Part shown: positions 42,236 through 51,501 of the stretch, one piece after another
Layout: every line of letters begins with the position of its first letter
Numbering within the stretch: position 1 is the first letter of the stretch
Assembly (NCBI RefSeq): GCF_001664485.1
Contig: NZ_CP013630.1
Span: forward strand, 3,041,001 to 3,105,000
Source: Rhizobium sp. N324
Lineage (GTDB): Bacteria; Pseudomonadota; Alphaproteobacteria; Rhizobiales; Rhizobiaceae
Length of the DNA stretch: 64,000 nt
Direction of reading: 5' to 3'
Program-made: the position numbers and the translations under genes
Notes under the pieces: model-generated
The model's database searches: none
Seen by the model: the letters and a program-made list of their open reading frames with translations, nothing else
What the model was told of the DNA's origin: nothing

Positions 42236-43330
42236 ATGCCATTCAGCGACGCACGCCGCCTGCTGCGCGATACCGCCCTGCCGAAATGGGCGCTGCTGCT
42301 GGCGCTCTCCACCGCCCTCACCCTCTTCCTTGAACTCTTCGCCCTGCCCGCCTCGCTGCTGATCGGGCCGATGGTCGCGGCCATCCTGCTGGCGCTGACA
42401 GTCGGCAAGGGAAAGCTTCGCGTGCCGCTCTGGCCGCTGCAGTTCGGCCAGGTTCTTGTCGGCCTCATGATGGCGCGCACCATCACCCCTGATATTCTCG
42501 GCGCCATGGCGAAGGACGCGCCGCTCTTCCTGCTGTTCGTCTTCTCCGTCATCGCCATCGCCACCGGCCTCGGCTGGCTGCTGACGCGCTGGCAGGTGCT
42601 GCCGGGAACGACCGCCGTCTGGGGCTCCTCGCCGGGTGCTGCCTCCGCCATGGTGATCATGTCGGAGGCCTATGGCGCCGATGCCCGCCTCGTCGCCTTC
42701 ATGCAGTATCTGCGTGTCGTCTTCGTCGCCGTCGGCGCCTCGGTGGTCTCGCGCCTCTGGGTGGCGGCTGACGGCCGGGAGCCGCCACCGCTCATCCTCT
42801 TTCCCGCAGTCGACTGGCCGGCCCTTGCGGCGACCGCCGCCTTTGCCGGCTTTTGCGCCTATGGCGTGCGGCGCCTGCGCATCCAGGGCGGCATGATCAT
42901 CGTGCCGCTTTTTCTCGGCGCCTTCCTGCAGGGTGTCGGCCTCTTGAAGATCGAGCTGCCGATGTGGCTGCTCGCCATCGCCTATGCGCTCGTCGGCTGG
43001 AGCATCGGCCTGCGTTTCACCCGCTCGATCCTCAGCCACGTGGCGCGCGCCCTGCCGCGGGTGTCGGCCTGCATCGTGCTGCTGATGGCGCTCTGCGGCT
43101 GCATGGCGGCAGCCCTTCACGTCTTCGCCGGCATCGATCCGCTGACGGCCTATCTCGCCACCAGCCCCGGCGGCGCCGATTCCGTCGCCATCATCGCCGC
43201 CTCCAGCGATGTCGATGTGCCCTTCGTCATGGCGATGCAGACCGGCCGTTTCCTGGTGATCCTGATGATCGGCCCGGCGCTCGCCCGCTTCATCGCCCGC
43301 CGCTCCGGCCTTGCGGAAAATCCCGTATAA
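42236..43330 (+). CDS. AbrB-type (DUF/PF05145) multi-pass membrane protein
   Basis: The 364-aa protein has about ten membrane segments in two repeats; each has a Gly-rich motif (GPMVAAILLALTVG, SPGAASAMVIMSEAYGADAR in repeat one; YLATSPGGADSVAIIAASS in repeat two). This family was once annotated as ammonia monooxygenase or AbrB regulator but is a membrane protein, perhaps a transporter. I take ATG 42236 with GGGG upstream. The stop overlaps the convergent araC-type gene by 41 bp. Confidence 0.85.
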   Translation: MPFSDARRLLRDTALPKWALLLALSTALTLFLELFALPASLLIGPMVAAILLALTVGKGKLRVPLWPLQFGQVLVGLMMARTITPDILGAMAKDAPLFLLFVFSVIAIATGLGWLLTRWQVLPGTTAVWGSSPGAASAMVIMSEAYGADARLVAFMQYLRVVFVAVGASVVSRLWVAADGREPPPLILFPAVDWPALAATAAFAGFCAYGVRRLRIQGGMIIVPLFLGAFLQGVGLLKIELPMWLLAIAYALVGWSIGLRFTRSILSHVARALPRVSACIVLLMALCGCMAAALHVFAGIDPLTAYLATSPGGADSVAIIAASSDVDVPFVMAMQTGRFLVILMIGPALARFIARRSGLAENPV

Positions 43331-44198
43331 GGCGCCGCGGGTTATGCGCCAGCGTTGCCCACTGCCCAGGCGTCATTCCGTAAGCCTTCTTGAAATGCCG
43401 GTTGAGATGGCTCTGGTCTGCAAAGCCGGTCGCCGCCGCCGCGTCCGAAATCCCCTCTCCCGCGCCGATCATGGTGCGGGCCCGCTGCAGGCGCCGCATC
43501 AGCAGATAGCGGTGCGGGCTGGTGGCGAAGGCCGCCCGGAAATGCCGCGACAGCGCGAAACGGTCGAGCCCCGTCACCGCTTCCAATTCGCCGGAGCGTA
43601 CCGGCCGCGTCGTATGCGCCTCGAGATAGTCCCGTGCCGCCCGCGCCTGCCGCCAGGCGACACCGCCGAGCGGCCGGCGCGGCATCAGCGCATGCCGGGA
43701 CAGCCCGCCCGCCACCTGCGACAGGAAATCGTCGACGAAAAGCTCGTCCAGTTCGCGGTCGAGCTCGCCGAGCGCGGCGAGCAGCACGGCGGCCAGCGCC
43801 GGATCCCCAATGACGGGCTGGTCGACGAAAGGCAGACCGATGCCATCAGCCTCCAGGCATTCAAGCAGCAGTGACGGCTCCAGGTAGAGCATGCGGTAGT
43901 GCAGTCCGTCCTCGGTCCCGGCCCCGCCGTCATGCTCCTCATCGGGATGCAGCACAATCACCTGGCCCGGCAGGCTGAAGCGCCGCTCGCCGCGATAGCC
44001 GAAAGTCTGCACGCCCTTCAGCGTCACGCCGAGTGCATAGGTGTCGTGGCGGTGCGGCTCGAAGGCATTGCCTGAAAACTGCGCCTCGATGCGCTCGATG
44101 CCGGGAAAAGCCGGCGCCGCCAGGATGACGTCGCCGGATGGTCCCGCGCACAAACGTTCAAGACCTTCGAAGGCCTGCGGATGTAGATCCTGGCTCAA
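43290..44198 (-). CDS. AraC-family transcriptional regulator
   Basis: The 302-aa protein has an N-terminal cupin-like sensing domain (EPHRHDTYALGVTLKGVQTF) and a C-terminal double HTH (LDRFALSRHFRAAFATSPHR, ADQSHLNRHFKKAYGMTPGQ). The gene is divergent from the DUF2000 gene over 25 bp and may regulate it or the AbrB-type membrane protein. Confidence 0.92.
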   Translation of the reverse strand: MSQDLHPQAFEGLERLCAGPSGDVILAAPAFPGIERIEAQFSGNAFEPHRHDTYALGVTLKGVQTFGYRGERRFSLPGQVIVLHPDEEHDGGAGTEDGLHYRMLYLEPSLLLECLEADGIGLPFVDQPVIGDPALAAVLLAALGELDRELDELFVDDFLSQVAGGLSRHALMPRRPLGGVAWRQARAARDYLEAHTTRPVRSGELEAVTGLDRFALSRHFRAAFATSPHRYLLMRRLQRARTMIGAGEGISDAAAATGFADQSHLNRHFKKAYGMTPGQWATLAHNPRRLIRDFPQGRSGGR

Positions 44199-44223
44199 CG
44201 CGCCCGAGACTCCATAACCCGAG

Positions 44224-44646
44224 ATGAAAGACTATCCGATGTTTGATACCAAAATTGCCGTCGTCCTGCGAAACAATCTTGCCGGCTGGCAAAAACTGAA
44301 CGTCACCGCCTTCCTGATGACCGGCATCGCCGGCGGCCATCCCGAAATCATCGGCGAGCCCTACAAGGACCGCGCGGGCAATCTCTACAATCCGCTGTCG
44401 ATCCAGCCGATCATCGTGCTTTCCGCCGACGAGGCGACGATGTCTGCCATCCACCGCCGCGTGCTGGAACGCGACGTTACCGCCTCGCTATTCATCGAGG
44501 AAATGTTCGCCACCTGCCATGACGCGGCCAATCGCGCCGTGTTTTCCGAATATGCACCCGACGATGCCAAGGTCGTCGGCATCGCGCTACGCGCCGACAA
44601 GAAGATCGTCGACAAGATCACCAAGGGCGCGGCGATGCAGCAGTAA
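44224..44646 (+). CDS. DUF2000 family protein
   Basis: This 140-aa protein (core from MFDTKIAVVLRNNLAGWQKL) has the family run ALRADKKIVDKITKGA at its end. The fold is peptidyl-tRNA-hydrolase-like by family knowledge, but no activity is known. ATG 44239 is an alternative start. It is divergent from the AraC gene, a pairing commonly seen in rhizobia. Confidence 0.85.
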   Translation: MKDYPMFDTKIAVVLRNNLAGWQKLNVTAFLMTGIAGGHPEIIGEPYKDRAGNLYNPLSIQPIIVLSADEATMSAIHRRVLERDVTASLFIEEMFATCHDAANRAVFSEYAPDDAKVVGIALRADKKIVDKITKGAAMQQ

Positions 44647-44652
44647 CAAAAA

Positions 44653-44673
44653 CGGCCGGGCTTAGCCCGGCCG
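44653..44673. terminator. Bidirectional terminator
   Basis: CGGCCGGGC and GCCCGGCCG form a 9-bp stem with a TTA loop. On the minus strand it is followed by TTTTTG, so it ends the OmpA-lipoprotein transcript; it can also end the DUF2000 transcript on the plus strand. Confidence 0.8.
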
Positions 44674-44697
44674 CTTGAATGACGGAAAAATTCCAAT

Positions 44698-45363
44698 TCA
44701 GCCCTGTGTGATCGGCGCGATCTGGATTTCGACGCGGCGGTTCTGGGCGCGGCCGGCCTCGCTGGCGTTGGAGGCGACCGGCTGTGACGGGCCGAAACCA
44801 ACAGCCGAAACGCGGCGCTGGTCGATGCCCTGGCCGCCGAGATAATCGGCGACCGAAAGCGCGCGGCGCTGCGACAGATCCTGATTGTGCTGCAGGCTGC
44901 CGGTCGAATCCGTATGGCCGTTGACGTCGATCAGCGTGCGGTTGAACTTGCGCAGCACGATCGCCACCGAATTCAGCGTCGGATAGAAGCCCGGCTTCAC
45001 CGCATCCTGGTCGACGTCGAAGGTGATGTTCGACGGCATGTTGAGAATGATGTTGTCGCCGTTACGGGTCACGGAAATACCGGTGCCTTCGAGCTGGGCG
45101 CGAAGCTCGGATTCCTGCTGATCCATGTAATTGCCGATCGCGCCGCCGGCGAGCGCGCCGACGCCGGCGCCGATCAGCGCTGCGTTGCGCTTGCCGTGTC
45201 CGCCGCCGCCGACAGCCACGCCGACCAGAGCGCCGCCAAGCGCGCCAAGCGCCGCGCCGCCCGCCGTATTGGAAACCTTCTGTTCACCGGTATAGGGGTC
45301 CGTCGTTGTGCAGGCGCTGAGATAGCTTGCTGCAACAGCCAAAAGTACGAATTTCTTGATCAT
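44698..45363 (-). CDS. OmpA-family lipoprotein with glycine-zipper domain
   Basis: From ATG 45363: a lipoprotein signal (MIKKFVLLAVAASYLSAC, lipobox LSAC), then a Gly-rich zipper (AGGAALGALGGALVGVAVGG) and a C-terminal OmpA/peptidoglycan-binding domain (NGHTDSTGSLQHNQDLSQRR, RVSAVGFGPSQP). It is like YiaD/ArfA-type outer-membrane lipoproteins that anchor to peptidoglycan. The longer frame to 45525 is less likely as it would bury the signal. Confidence 0.9.
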   Translation of the reverse strand: MIKKFVLLAVAASYLSACTTTDPYTGEQKVSNTAGGAALGALGGALVGVAVGGGGHGKRNAALIGAGVGALAGGAIGNYMDQQESELRAQLEGTGISVTRNGDNIILNMPSNITFDVDQDAVKPGFYPTLNSVAIVLRKFNRTLIDVNGHTDSTGSLQHNQDLSQRRALSVADYLGGQGIDQRRVSAVGFGPSQPVASNASEAGRAQNRRVEIQIAPITQG

Positions 45364-45546
45364 GGACAGGATGGTCTCCGTTCGAAGCTGATGCGAGCAA
45401 ATGGCAAGGATTGCGGCAAGAAAATGAAGATGCTTTCGTGATAGGGGAATTTCAGGCGCCGAAATAGGAGCCATGTTGCCGGAATGCGCTGATACCAACA
45501 GTTTTAATGGATCGACTGCGCCCATAGGCAGCAGGCACGACGATCA

Positions 45547-45593
45547 GCCCTCATGGTGAGGAGGCCCGCGGGGCCGTCTCGAACCACGAGGGC
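45547..45593. repeat. Dispersed palindromic element
   Basis: GCCCTCATGGTGAG at 45547-45560 is mirrored by GAACCACGAGGGC at 45581-45593 around a GC-rich core. This CCCTCATGGTGAGGAG...CTCGAACCATGAGGG type is a common intergenic hairpin of Rhizobiales genomes. It lies just past the flagellin stop and may also act as its terminator. Confidence 0.65.
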
Positions 45594-45611
45594 GGGTGAC
45601 GGCTCACAACC

Positions 45612-46610
45612 TTAGAAATTCTGGAACAACTGTCTGACCGTATCATAAGTCGCGTTGGCGATATTCAGCGATTGCAGGCCGAGCTGCTGCTGCGTCTGCA
45701 GCGCCTTGAGCTTGCTCGACTCTTCCTCCATGTCGGCATCGACGAGCCGGCCGATGCCGGCGGTGTTGTTGTCATGCAGTTTGGTGGCGAAATCGTTCTG
45801 CAGATTGATGCGCTTTTCCAGTGCACCAAAGGCCGAACCGACCGTCGTCAGCTGCGTCAGCGCGGCATCGACGACACTGATCATTTCGCCGATCTGTCCT
45901 TTCGTTGTGGCCGCCGAAAGCGAGATCACCACCTGCCCGGTCGTGGCGCCGTTCTTGCTTTCCATCAGCACATAATTCTGCGAGGCGCCGAGCTCGGTGG
46001 CGAAATAGGACGAGGTCAGCACGCCGTATTCGCCAGAACCGGTGGCGCGGTCGTCGATCAGATAGCGCGCGTCCTTGGAGCTCGTCGCTCCCACCGGCGT
46101 GTTGTCGATGTGATAGCTCAGCATGCCGACCGAGACCGTGCCGTCGGCATTGCGGATGAAGGAAGCCGGGATCTGGCGCGGCTGCGTCGGCGTCGCGTCG
46201 TTGTTGAGGATCACCCAATTGTCGCTGTTGAAGGTCGCCGATTCCGAAACGCTGCGCAACTGCTCCTGCAGCTGTTTGATCTCTTCATTGACCTTGTCCT
46301 TGTCAACGCCGTCTTCGGTCGCGGCAACCAGCTTGGCCTTGATCTCGGAGACGACGTCGATGACGTTCTCGACGCCGGTATAGGCTGTGCCCATCGTCGC
46401 CGCCGCCATGCCGAGCGCATCCTGGATCGCCGAAACAGCCTTGTTGTCGGTGCGCGCGGTGGTGGCGACCGACCAGTAGACGCCATTGTCGGCGGCTTTC
46501 GCGACACGCATTCCGGTCGTGATGTGGTTTTGCGTAACCGTCATATTGCGGTTGATATCGCGCAGCACATGAAGCGCCGCGTCCACGGAGACGCGCTGAT
46601 AAATACTCAC
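45612..46610 (-). CDS. Flagellin
   Basis: The conserved N-terminal D0/D1 (DINRNMTVTQNHITTGMRVA, AVSAIQDALGMAAATMGTAY) and C-terminal coiled coil (MEEESSKLKALQTQQQLGLQ, SLNIANATYDTVRQLF) of flagellin are present around a short variable centre. From GTG 46610 it is 332 aa, small as in rhizobial flagellins; the longer ATG frame to 46679 adds an unlikely hydrophobic leader. It stands alone without other flagellar genes, so it is a secondary flagellin copy. Confidence 0.88.
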   Translation of the reverse strand: MSIYQRVSVDAALHVLRDINRNMTVTQNHITTGMRVAKAADNGVYWSVATTARTDNKAVSAIQDALGMAAATMGTAYTGVENVIDVVSEIKAKLVAATEDGVDKDKVNEEIKQLQEQLRSVSESATFNSDNWVILNNDATPTQPRQIPASFIRNADGTVSVGMLSYHIDNTPVGATSSKDARYLIDDRATGSGEYGVLTSSYFATELGASQNYVLMESKNGATTGQVVISLSAATTKGQIGEMISVVDAALTQLTTVGSAFGALEKRINLQNDFATKLHDNNTAGIGRLVDADMEEESSKLKALQTQQQLGLQSLNIANATYDTVRQLFQNF

Positions 46611-46838
46611 GGGAACTAAACTCCAAAACGCAAACAGGACGCAAACTGCACAAGAAATGAACCGTTGCCGCGCGGACATTCATGTCCGGGGTCGCTGAAA
46701 ATCCAGCGCGTTGCAGCCTTCGAGAAACGAAGAAGACCAGCCGGTTGCTGCCCACGATCATTGCCGTTTATGCTTAACAAACGGCTAAACTTCAGAAGTA
46801 ATTTATCTTATTTCGCAAGGTTTCATACACCATAGGAA

Positions 46839-46866
46839 ACGCCGCCGAATGGCGATCCGGCGGCGT
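46839..46866 (-). terminator. Terminator after the RND efflux operon
   Basis: ACGCCGCCG / CGGCGGCGT makes a 9-bp stem with a 10-nt loop, followed on the minus strand by TTTCC, 20 bp beyond the RND transporter stop. The remaining gap to the flagellin start is AT-rich and likely holds the flagellin promoter. Confidence 0.75.
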
Positions 46867-46886
46867 GTTCAATTCGGATAGAAGAC

Positions 46887-49800
46887 CTATTCGGCGGCCT
46901 GCAGCTGTTCCTCGTCGGGAGCGGCGCGTGGCCGCGTGGCGACGGCCATCTCCTCGTGCAGCCGCGCTTCCTCATGGGCATGCGGCTTGCCGAAGCGGGC
47001 GAGCAGCAGATAGGCGACCGGCGTGATGAACAGCGTCACCAGCGTCGCGAAGCCGAGACCGCCGACGATCACCCAGCCCAGTGCCACGCGCGCTTCTGCA
47101 CCGGCGCCATGGGCAAAGACCAGCGGCACGCCGCCGAGGATGGTGGCGATCATCGTCATCATGACAGGGCGAAGGCGCAAGGCGCAGGCCTTTTCGATCG
47201 ACGAGCGCACGTCCTCGCCCCGGTCGCGCAGCTGATTGGCGAATTCGACGATCAGAATGCCGTTCTTCGCCATGACGCCGACCAAGAGCACCAGTCCGAT
47301 CTGGCTGTAGATATTGAGGCTGGAGCCGGTGATCACAAGCGCGAAGACGGCGCAGGCAAGGCCGAGCGGCACCGTCGACATGATGATCAGCGAGGACAGC
47401 ACGCTTTCGAACTGCGCCGCCAGCACCAGGAAAATAATGACGATGGCAAAGCCGAAGGTCAGCGCCATACCGCTTGAATTCTCCTCCAGCGTCGCGGCTT
47501 CGGCAAGCGGCAGCAGGCGCGCGCCGGCCGGCAACAGCGGCTGCGCAAGCTCGGTTACTTGCTTGACCGCATCGCCGAGCGACATGCCGTCCTTCAGGCC
47601 GGCGGTGATCGCGACGGAGGCGAGCTGCTGTTCGCGGTTGAGCTGCGGCGCAACCGAACCTTCCTTCATCGTGGCGATGACCGACATCGGCACGATCTTG
47701 CCGTCGCCGGTTTTCAGGAACACGTTTTCCAGGTCGGTCGGATCGTCGATCGGCCGCGTCGTCGAGGTCAGAAGCACAGGATAGGACTCGCCGTCGACAA
47801 AGACGTCGACCACCGAGCGCCCTTCGAGCAGCGACTGGATCGCCGTCGAAAGCCCCGTAATGTCGATGCCGAGATCGGAAGCACGCTCGCGGTCGATCGC
47901 CACCGACACCTGCGCCTGGCTAGGCTCGTTGGTCAGGCGCGGCGTATCGTACCGGCCGGTGGCGTCGAGTGCCTGGACCAGCTTGGCGGCCGCTGCCGTC
48001 AGCGCGTCGTGATCATTGCCGATCAGCGCCATCTGCACGCCGCTGCCGGCACCGCGGATGCGCAGGCTGTTGGAGGAGATGGCATTGCCGCGCAGGGCCG
48101 GCACCCTTGCTGCCGCCTGATTGATGTCGCCGACGATCTCCGCCTGTGTCCTGTGGCGCTCTCCCCAGGGGGCAAGTGTGAGCACCATGAAGCCGCTATT
48201 CAAAGAACCGCCCTGGCCGGAGATCGAGAAAATGTTGCGGATGTCGCCGCGGTCGACGAGCGGCTGCAGATTTTCCTCGACGAGCTGCATCTTGTCGCGA
48301 GTGTACTCGAGGCTCGATCCCTGCGGCGTCGTCAGCCGCATCATCACCATCGACCGGTCCTCTTCCGGCGTCAGTTCGCTCTTGACGCTCGAGAAGGCGA
48401 CGAGTGCCGCGCCGGCAAAGATCACCGAGAACAGGAGGACGACGAAGGGGGCGTTGAGGCAGCCATGCAGCGCCCGTTTGTAGAGCCGGGCGAGCGCCCC
48501 GCCCAGACGGCCGAGCGCGCCGTGATCTTCTATCATCGGCTTCGTCAGCATGCGCGAGGCCAGCATCGGGCAGAGCGTCAGCGCCACAAGCGACGACAGG
48601 CCGACGGAGAAGGCGAGCACGAAGCCGAATTCACGGAAGAGGCCGCCGACCTGCCCCGGAAGGAAGGAAAGCGGGATGAACACGGCCGCAAGCGTCGCGG
48701 TCGTGGCGACAACCGCGAAGAAGACCTCGCGGGTCCCGAGCACGGCGGCGGCGCGCGGCCCCATGCCTTCGGCGCGCCGGCGCACGATGTTTTCGAGCAC
48801 CACGATCGCGTCGTCGACGACGAGGCCGGTCGCCAGCACGATCGCCAGCAGCGTCAGGATGTTGATCGAGAAGCCGACCATATAGATCGCCGCCAGCGTG
48901 CCGATCAGCGCCACCGGCATACTGACCGCCGGGATCAGCGTCGCCCGCCAGTCGCGCAGGAAAAGATAGATAACGGCGGTGACGATGACGGCGGCAAGCA
49001 CCAGCGCCAGCACCACCTCGTGGATCGCGCCCTGGATGAAGACGGCGTCATCGCTGGTGATCGCGATCGTCGTGCCCTCGGGCAGCGTCTTCGACAATTG
49101 CTCGACGGCGGCCTTGATGCCGGTCGAGATATTCAGCGTGTTGGATTGCGCCTGGCGGATGATCCCGAGGCCGATGCCCGGCTTGCCGTTCGATCGCAGC
49201 GCCGTTTCCCCGTCGCGTGGGCCCAGCGTCACCGTCGCGACGTCGCCGAGCCGGACGCGGTCCTGCAGCATGACGTTGGAAAAATCCGCCGGCGTCTGCA
49301 GGTTGGCGGTGGCGCGCACCACGATATCCTGCGTATTGCTCTTCAGCGATCCCGCCGGCACGTCGAGTGCGGCATTGTCGAGCGCCTTGGTGAGGTCGCC
49401 GATGGTCAGCCCGCGGCTCGCAAGCGCCCCCTGATCGACATCGACGCGGAAGACCTTCTCCTGGTCGCCATATTCCTCGACATCGGCGACGCCGTCGACG
49501 GAGGCAAGGCGATCGATCACCTCGTTTTCGACGAGCTGCGTGAGATCGTCCATGTTGAGTTTGGTGGAGGTGACGGCAAGGCGCATGATCGCCGAGGAAT
49601 CCGAATCCGCCTTGACGATCTGCGGCGCATCCGCCTCATCGGGCAGGTTCTGGGTGATGCGGCCGATCGCGTCGCGCACGTCGTTGGCGGCGACGGCGAG
49701 ATCGATCGTATCCGAGAATTCGAGCGTCACCCGACTCTGGCCGAAGGAAGAGGTGGACGAGATCGATTTCAGCCCGCTGACGCGCGCGACCGCGCCCTCG

Positions 49801-50042
49801 ATCACCTTGGTCAGTTCCTGGTCGATCGTCTGCGGCGATGCGCCGTCGAAAGTGGTGCGTACGGTGACGACGGGACGGTCGACATCCGGCAGTTCGCGCA
49901 CCTCCACCCCGACATAGGCCGCAAGGCCGGCGACCACCATCAGCGTGTTGAACACCAGCGCCAGGATTGGCCGGCGAACGAAAAGCGCGGTGAAGCTCTG
50001 CTTGCCCGAGGCCCTGTCCTGATGAATCTCGGTCACACTCAT
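46887..50042 (-). CDS. RND efflux inner-membrane transporter
   Basis: The 1051-aa protein has 12 membrane segments and RND signatures: VEVRELPDVDRPVVTVRTTF near 50, GLVVDDAIVVLENIVRR near 400 and LVGVMAKNGILIVEFANQLR near 930. It exports drugs or metals with the adaptor encoded directly upstream (ATGA overlap). No outer-membrane channel gene is adjacent, so it likely uses a TolC elsewhere. Confidence 0.93.
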   Translation of the reverse strand: MSVTEIHQDRASGKQSFTALFVRRPILALVFNTLMVVAGLAAYVGVEVRELPDVDRPVVTVRTTFDGASPQTIDQELTKVIEGAVARVSGLKSISSTSSFGQSRVTLEFSDTIDLAVAANDVRDAIGRITQNLPDEADAPQIVKADSDSSAIMRLAVTSTKLNMDDLTQLVENEVIDRLASVDGVADVEEYGDQEKVFRVDVDQGALASRGLTIGDLTKALDNAALDVPAGSLKSNTQDIVVRATANLQTPADFSNVMLQDRVRLGDVATVTLGPRDGETALRSNGKPGIGLGIIRQAQSNTLNISTGIKAAVEQLSKTLPEGTTIAITSDDAVFIQGAIHEVVLALVLAAVIVTAVIYLFLRDWRATLIPAVSMPVALIGTLAAIYMVGFSINILTLLAIVLATGLVVDDAIVVLENIVRRRAEGMGPRAAAVLGTREVFFAVVATTATLAAVFIPLSFLPGQVGGLFREFGFVLAFSVGLSSLVALTLCPMLASRMLTKPMIEDHGALGRLGGALARLYKRALHGCLNAPFVVLLFSVIFAGAALVAFSSVKSELTPEEDRSMVMMRLTTPQGSSLEYTRDKMQLVEENLQPLVDRGDIRNIFSISGQGGSLNSGFMVLTLAPWGERHRTQAEIVGDINQAAARVPALRGNAISSNSLRIRGAGSGVQMALIGNDHDALTAAAAKLVQALDATGRYDTPRLTNEPSQAQVSVAIDRERASDLGIDITGLSTAIQSLLEGRSVVDVFVDGESYPVLLTSTTRPIDDPTDLENVFLKTGDGKIVPMSVIATMKEGSVAPQLNREQQLASVAITAGLKDGMSLGDAVKQVTELAQPLLPAGARLLPLAEAATLEENSSGMALTFGFAIVIIFLVLAAQFESVLSSLIIMSTVPLGLACAVFALVITGSSLNIYSQIGLVLLVGVMAKNGILIVEFANQLRDRGEDVRSSIEKACALRLRPVMMTMIATILGGVPLVFAHGAGAEARVALGWVIVGGLGFATLVTLFITPVAYLLLARFGKPHAHEEARLHEEMAVATRPRAAPDEEQLQAAE

Positions 50043-51262
50043 TGCGTGGCGACCTCCGCATTCGCGGCCGCGTCGGCGGAAACGCGCACCGCCCCGCCCT
50101 CACGCACCCGCTGCAGGCCCTGCGTCACAATCTTGTCGCCGTCCTTAAGCTCGGCTTTGACGAGCACGAAATCCGGGTTGCGCTGCACCACGCTGACCCG
50201 CACCTTATGCGACTTGTCGTCGTCAACCAGCCAGACGAAGGACCCTTGCGAATCCCACTGAACGGACTGCGGATCGACCGCCGGATATTTGTCACCTGGG
50301 AATTTCATGCTGACGCTGAAGGACATGCCGGCGCGCAGCTCATCGGAAGAGTTGTCGATGCGGGCGCGCAATCGAAGCGTACGGCTTGCCGCGTCTATGC
50401 GGTTGTCGACTGCCTCGACCACGCCGGCAAACATCTGTCCCGGTTTTGCCACCGACATCGCCTCGACCGGCTGGCCGACCGATACCGTGTTGGAGAAGCG
50501 CTCAGGGACCCAGAAGTCGACGAGGATTTCCGAACGGTCGTCGAGCGTGACGATCGGGATGCTCGTCGTGACGTTGTCGCCGATATTGACCGGCACGATG
50601 CCGACGATGCCGTCGATCGGCGCAATAATGTTGCGCCGTGCGAGATTGAGTTCGGCGGCCTGCAGCTGCAGCCGCGCGCCCTGCTCGGCGATCTCGGAAT
50701 CGAACACGTCCATGCGCGACACGCTGGATTTGATGTTGTGATAGAGATCGGATTTCTCGACCGCGGCCTTGACCGCCACATCGGCCTGGCCGCGGGCGAT
50801 CACCTGCTCCTCGCTGTCGAGCTTGGCGAGCACTTGGCCGGCCTTGACCCTGTCGCCTGACTTGATGAGGATTTCGCGGATAGTGCCCGATGCCTGCGGT
50901 GTCACCGCAACCGAGCGGATCGCGTCACCCGTGCCGATGGCGTTCAGCCGGTCGTTGACGACGCCCTGAACGACCGCCTGCGTCGCAACGAGAATGGCGC
51001 CGTTGCGCGCCCCGCCATTGCGGCGGTTCTGTCCCTGACCCTTGCCCTGTCCTTGGCCCTCGCCACGCTGCTGGCCTTGCGCCCGGGCGGGAGCCTCAGC
51101 ATCCGCCGTCTCCTCAGCCTTCGGCGCGATCCTGGAAACGATGCTCTCTGGAATACCTGCATCGCGCATCGTATCGCCGGCGCCTGGGACAAGGAAAACC
51201 CACGCGGCAAAGCCGGCAATAATGACGATGAGCGAAAGTATAAACTGCTTCCAAAAGGCCAT
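50039..51262 (-). CDS. RND efflux periplasmic adaptor (membrane fusion protein)
   Basis: A 407-aa HlyD/AcrA-type protein: N-terminal anchor (QFILSLIVIIAGFAAWVFLV), a long linker rich in Gln/Gly/Arg near residue 70, biotinyl-lipoyl half motifs (GTIREILIKSGDRVKAGQVL AKLD; IIAPIDGIVGIVPVNIGD) and a beta-barrel. Its stop overlaps the transporter start by 4 bp. First gene of the two-gene operon. Confidence 0.92.
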   Translation of the reverse strand: MAFWKQFILSLIVIIAGFAAWVFLVPGAGDTMRDAGIPESIVSRIAPKAEETADAEAPARAQGQQRGEGQGQGKGQGQNRRNGGARNGAILVATQAVVQGVVNDRLNAIGTGDAIRSVAVTPQASGTIREILIKSGDRVKAGQVLAKLDSEEQVIARGQADVAVKAAVEKSDLYHNIKSSVSRMDVFDSEIAEQGARLQLQAAELNLARRNIIAPIDGIVGIVPVNIGDNVTTSIPIVTLDDRSEILVDFWVPERFSNTVSVGQPVEAMSVAKPGQMFAGVVEAVDNRIDAASRTLRLRARIDNSSDELRAGMSFSVSMKFPGDKYPAVDPQSVQWDSQGSFVWLVDDDKSHKVRVSVVQRNPDFVLVKAELKDGDKIVTQGLQRVREGGAVRVSADAAANAEVATQ

Positions 51263-51501
51263 TCACGTCTCCAGAGGGACTCGAGGTTGGACCAGGGTCG
51301 GTCGAAAGAGGCGCTGCGGGATCAAGATCCCGTCTGATGCGACAATATCGCGCGTTTGCAGCTTACCGGCAAGCATAAGCAGCCGGCATTACCGATTTGT
51401 AATTTCAGCAAAGAATGGAAATAACCCGGCCGCTCACTTTTGCTTGAACGAAGCTCGCAAACGTCTTGGACGCTCCTGAAAAAACGGCCGGGATCGCCGA
51501 T

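Noticed and set aside
47559..50261. A 900-aa open frame on the plus strand opposite the RND genes
   Set aside because: It is a GC-rich antisense shadow with Arg/His/Asp-rich low-complexity translation; the minus strand encodes clear RND proteins.
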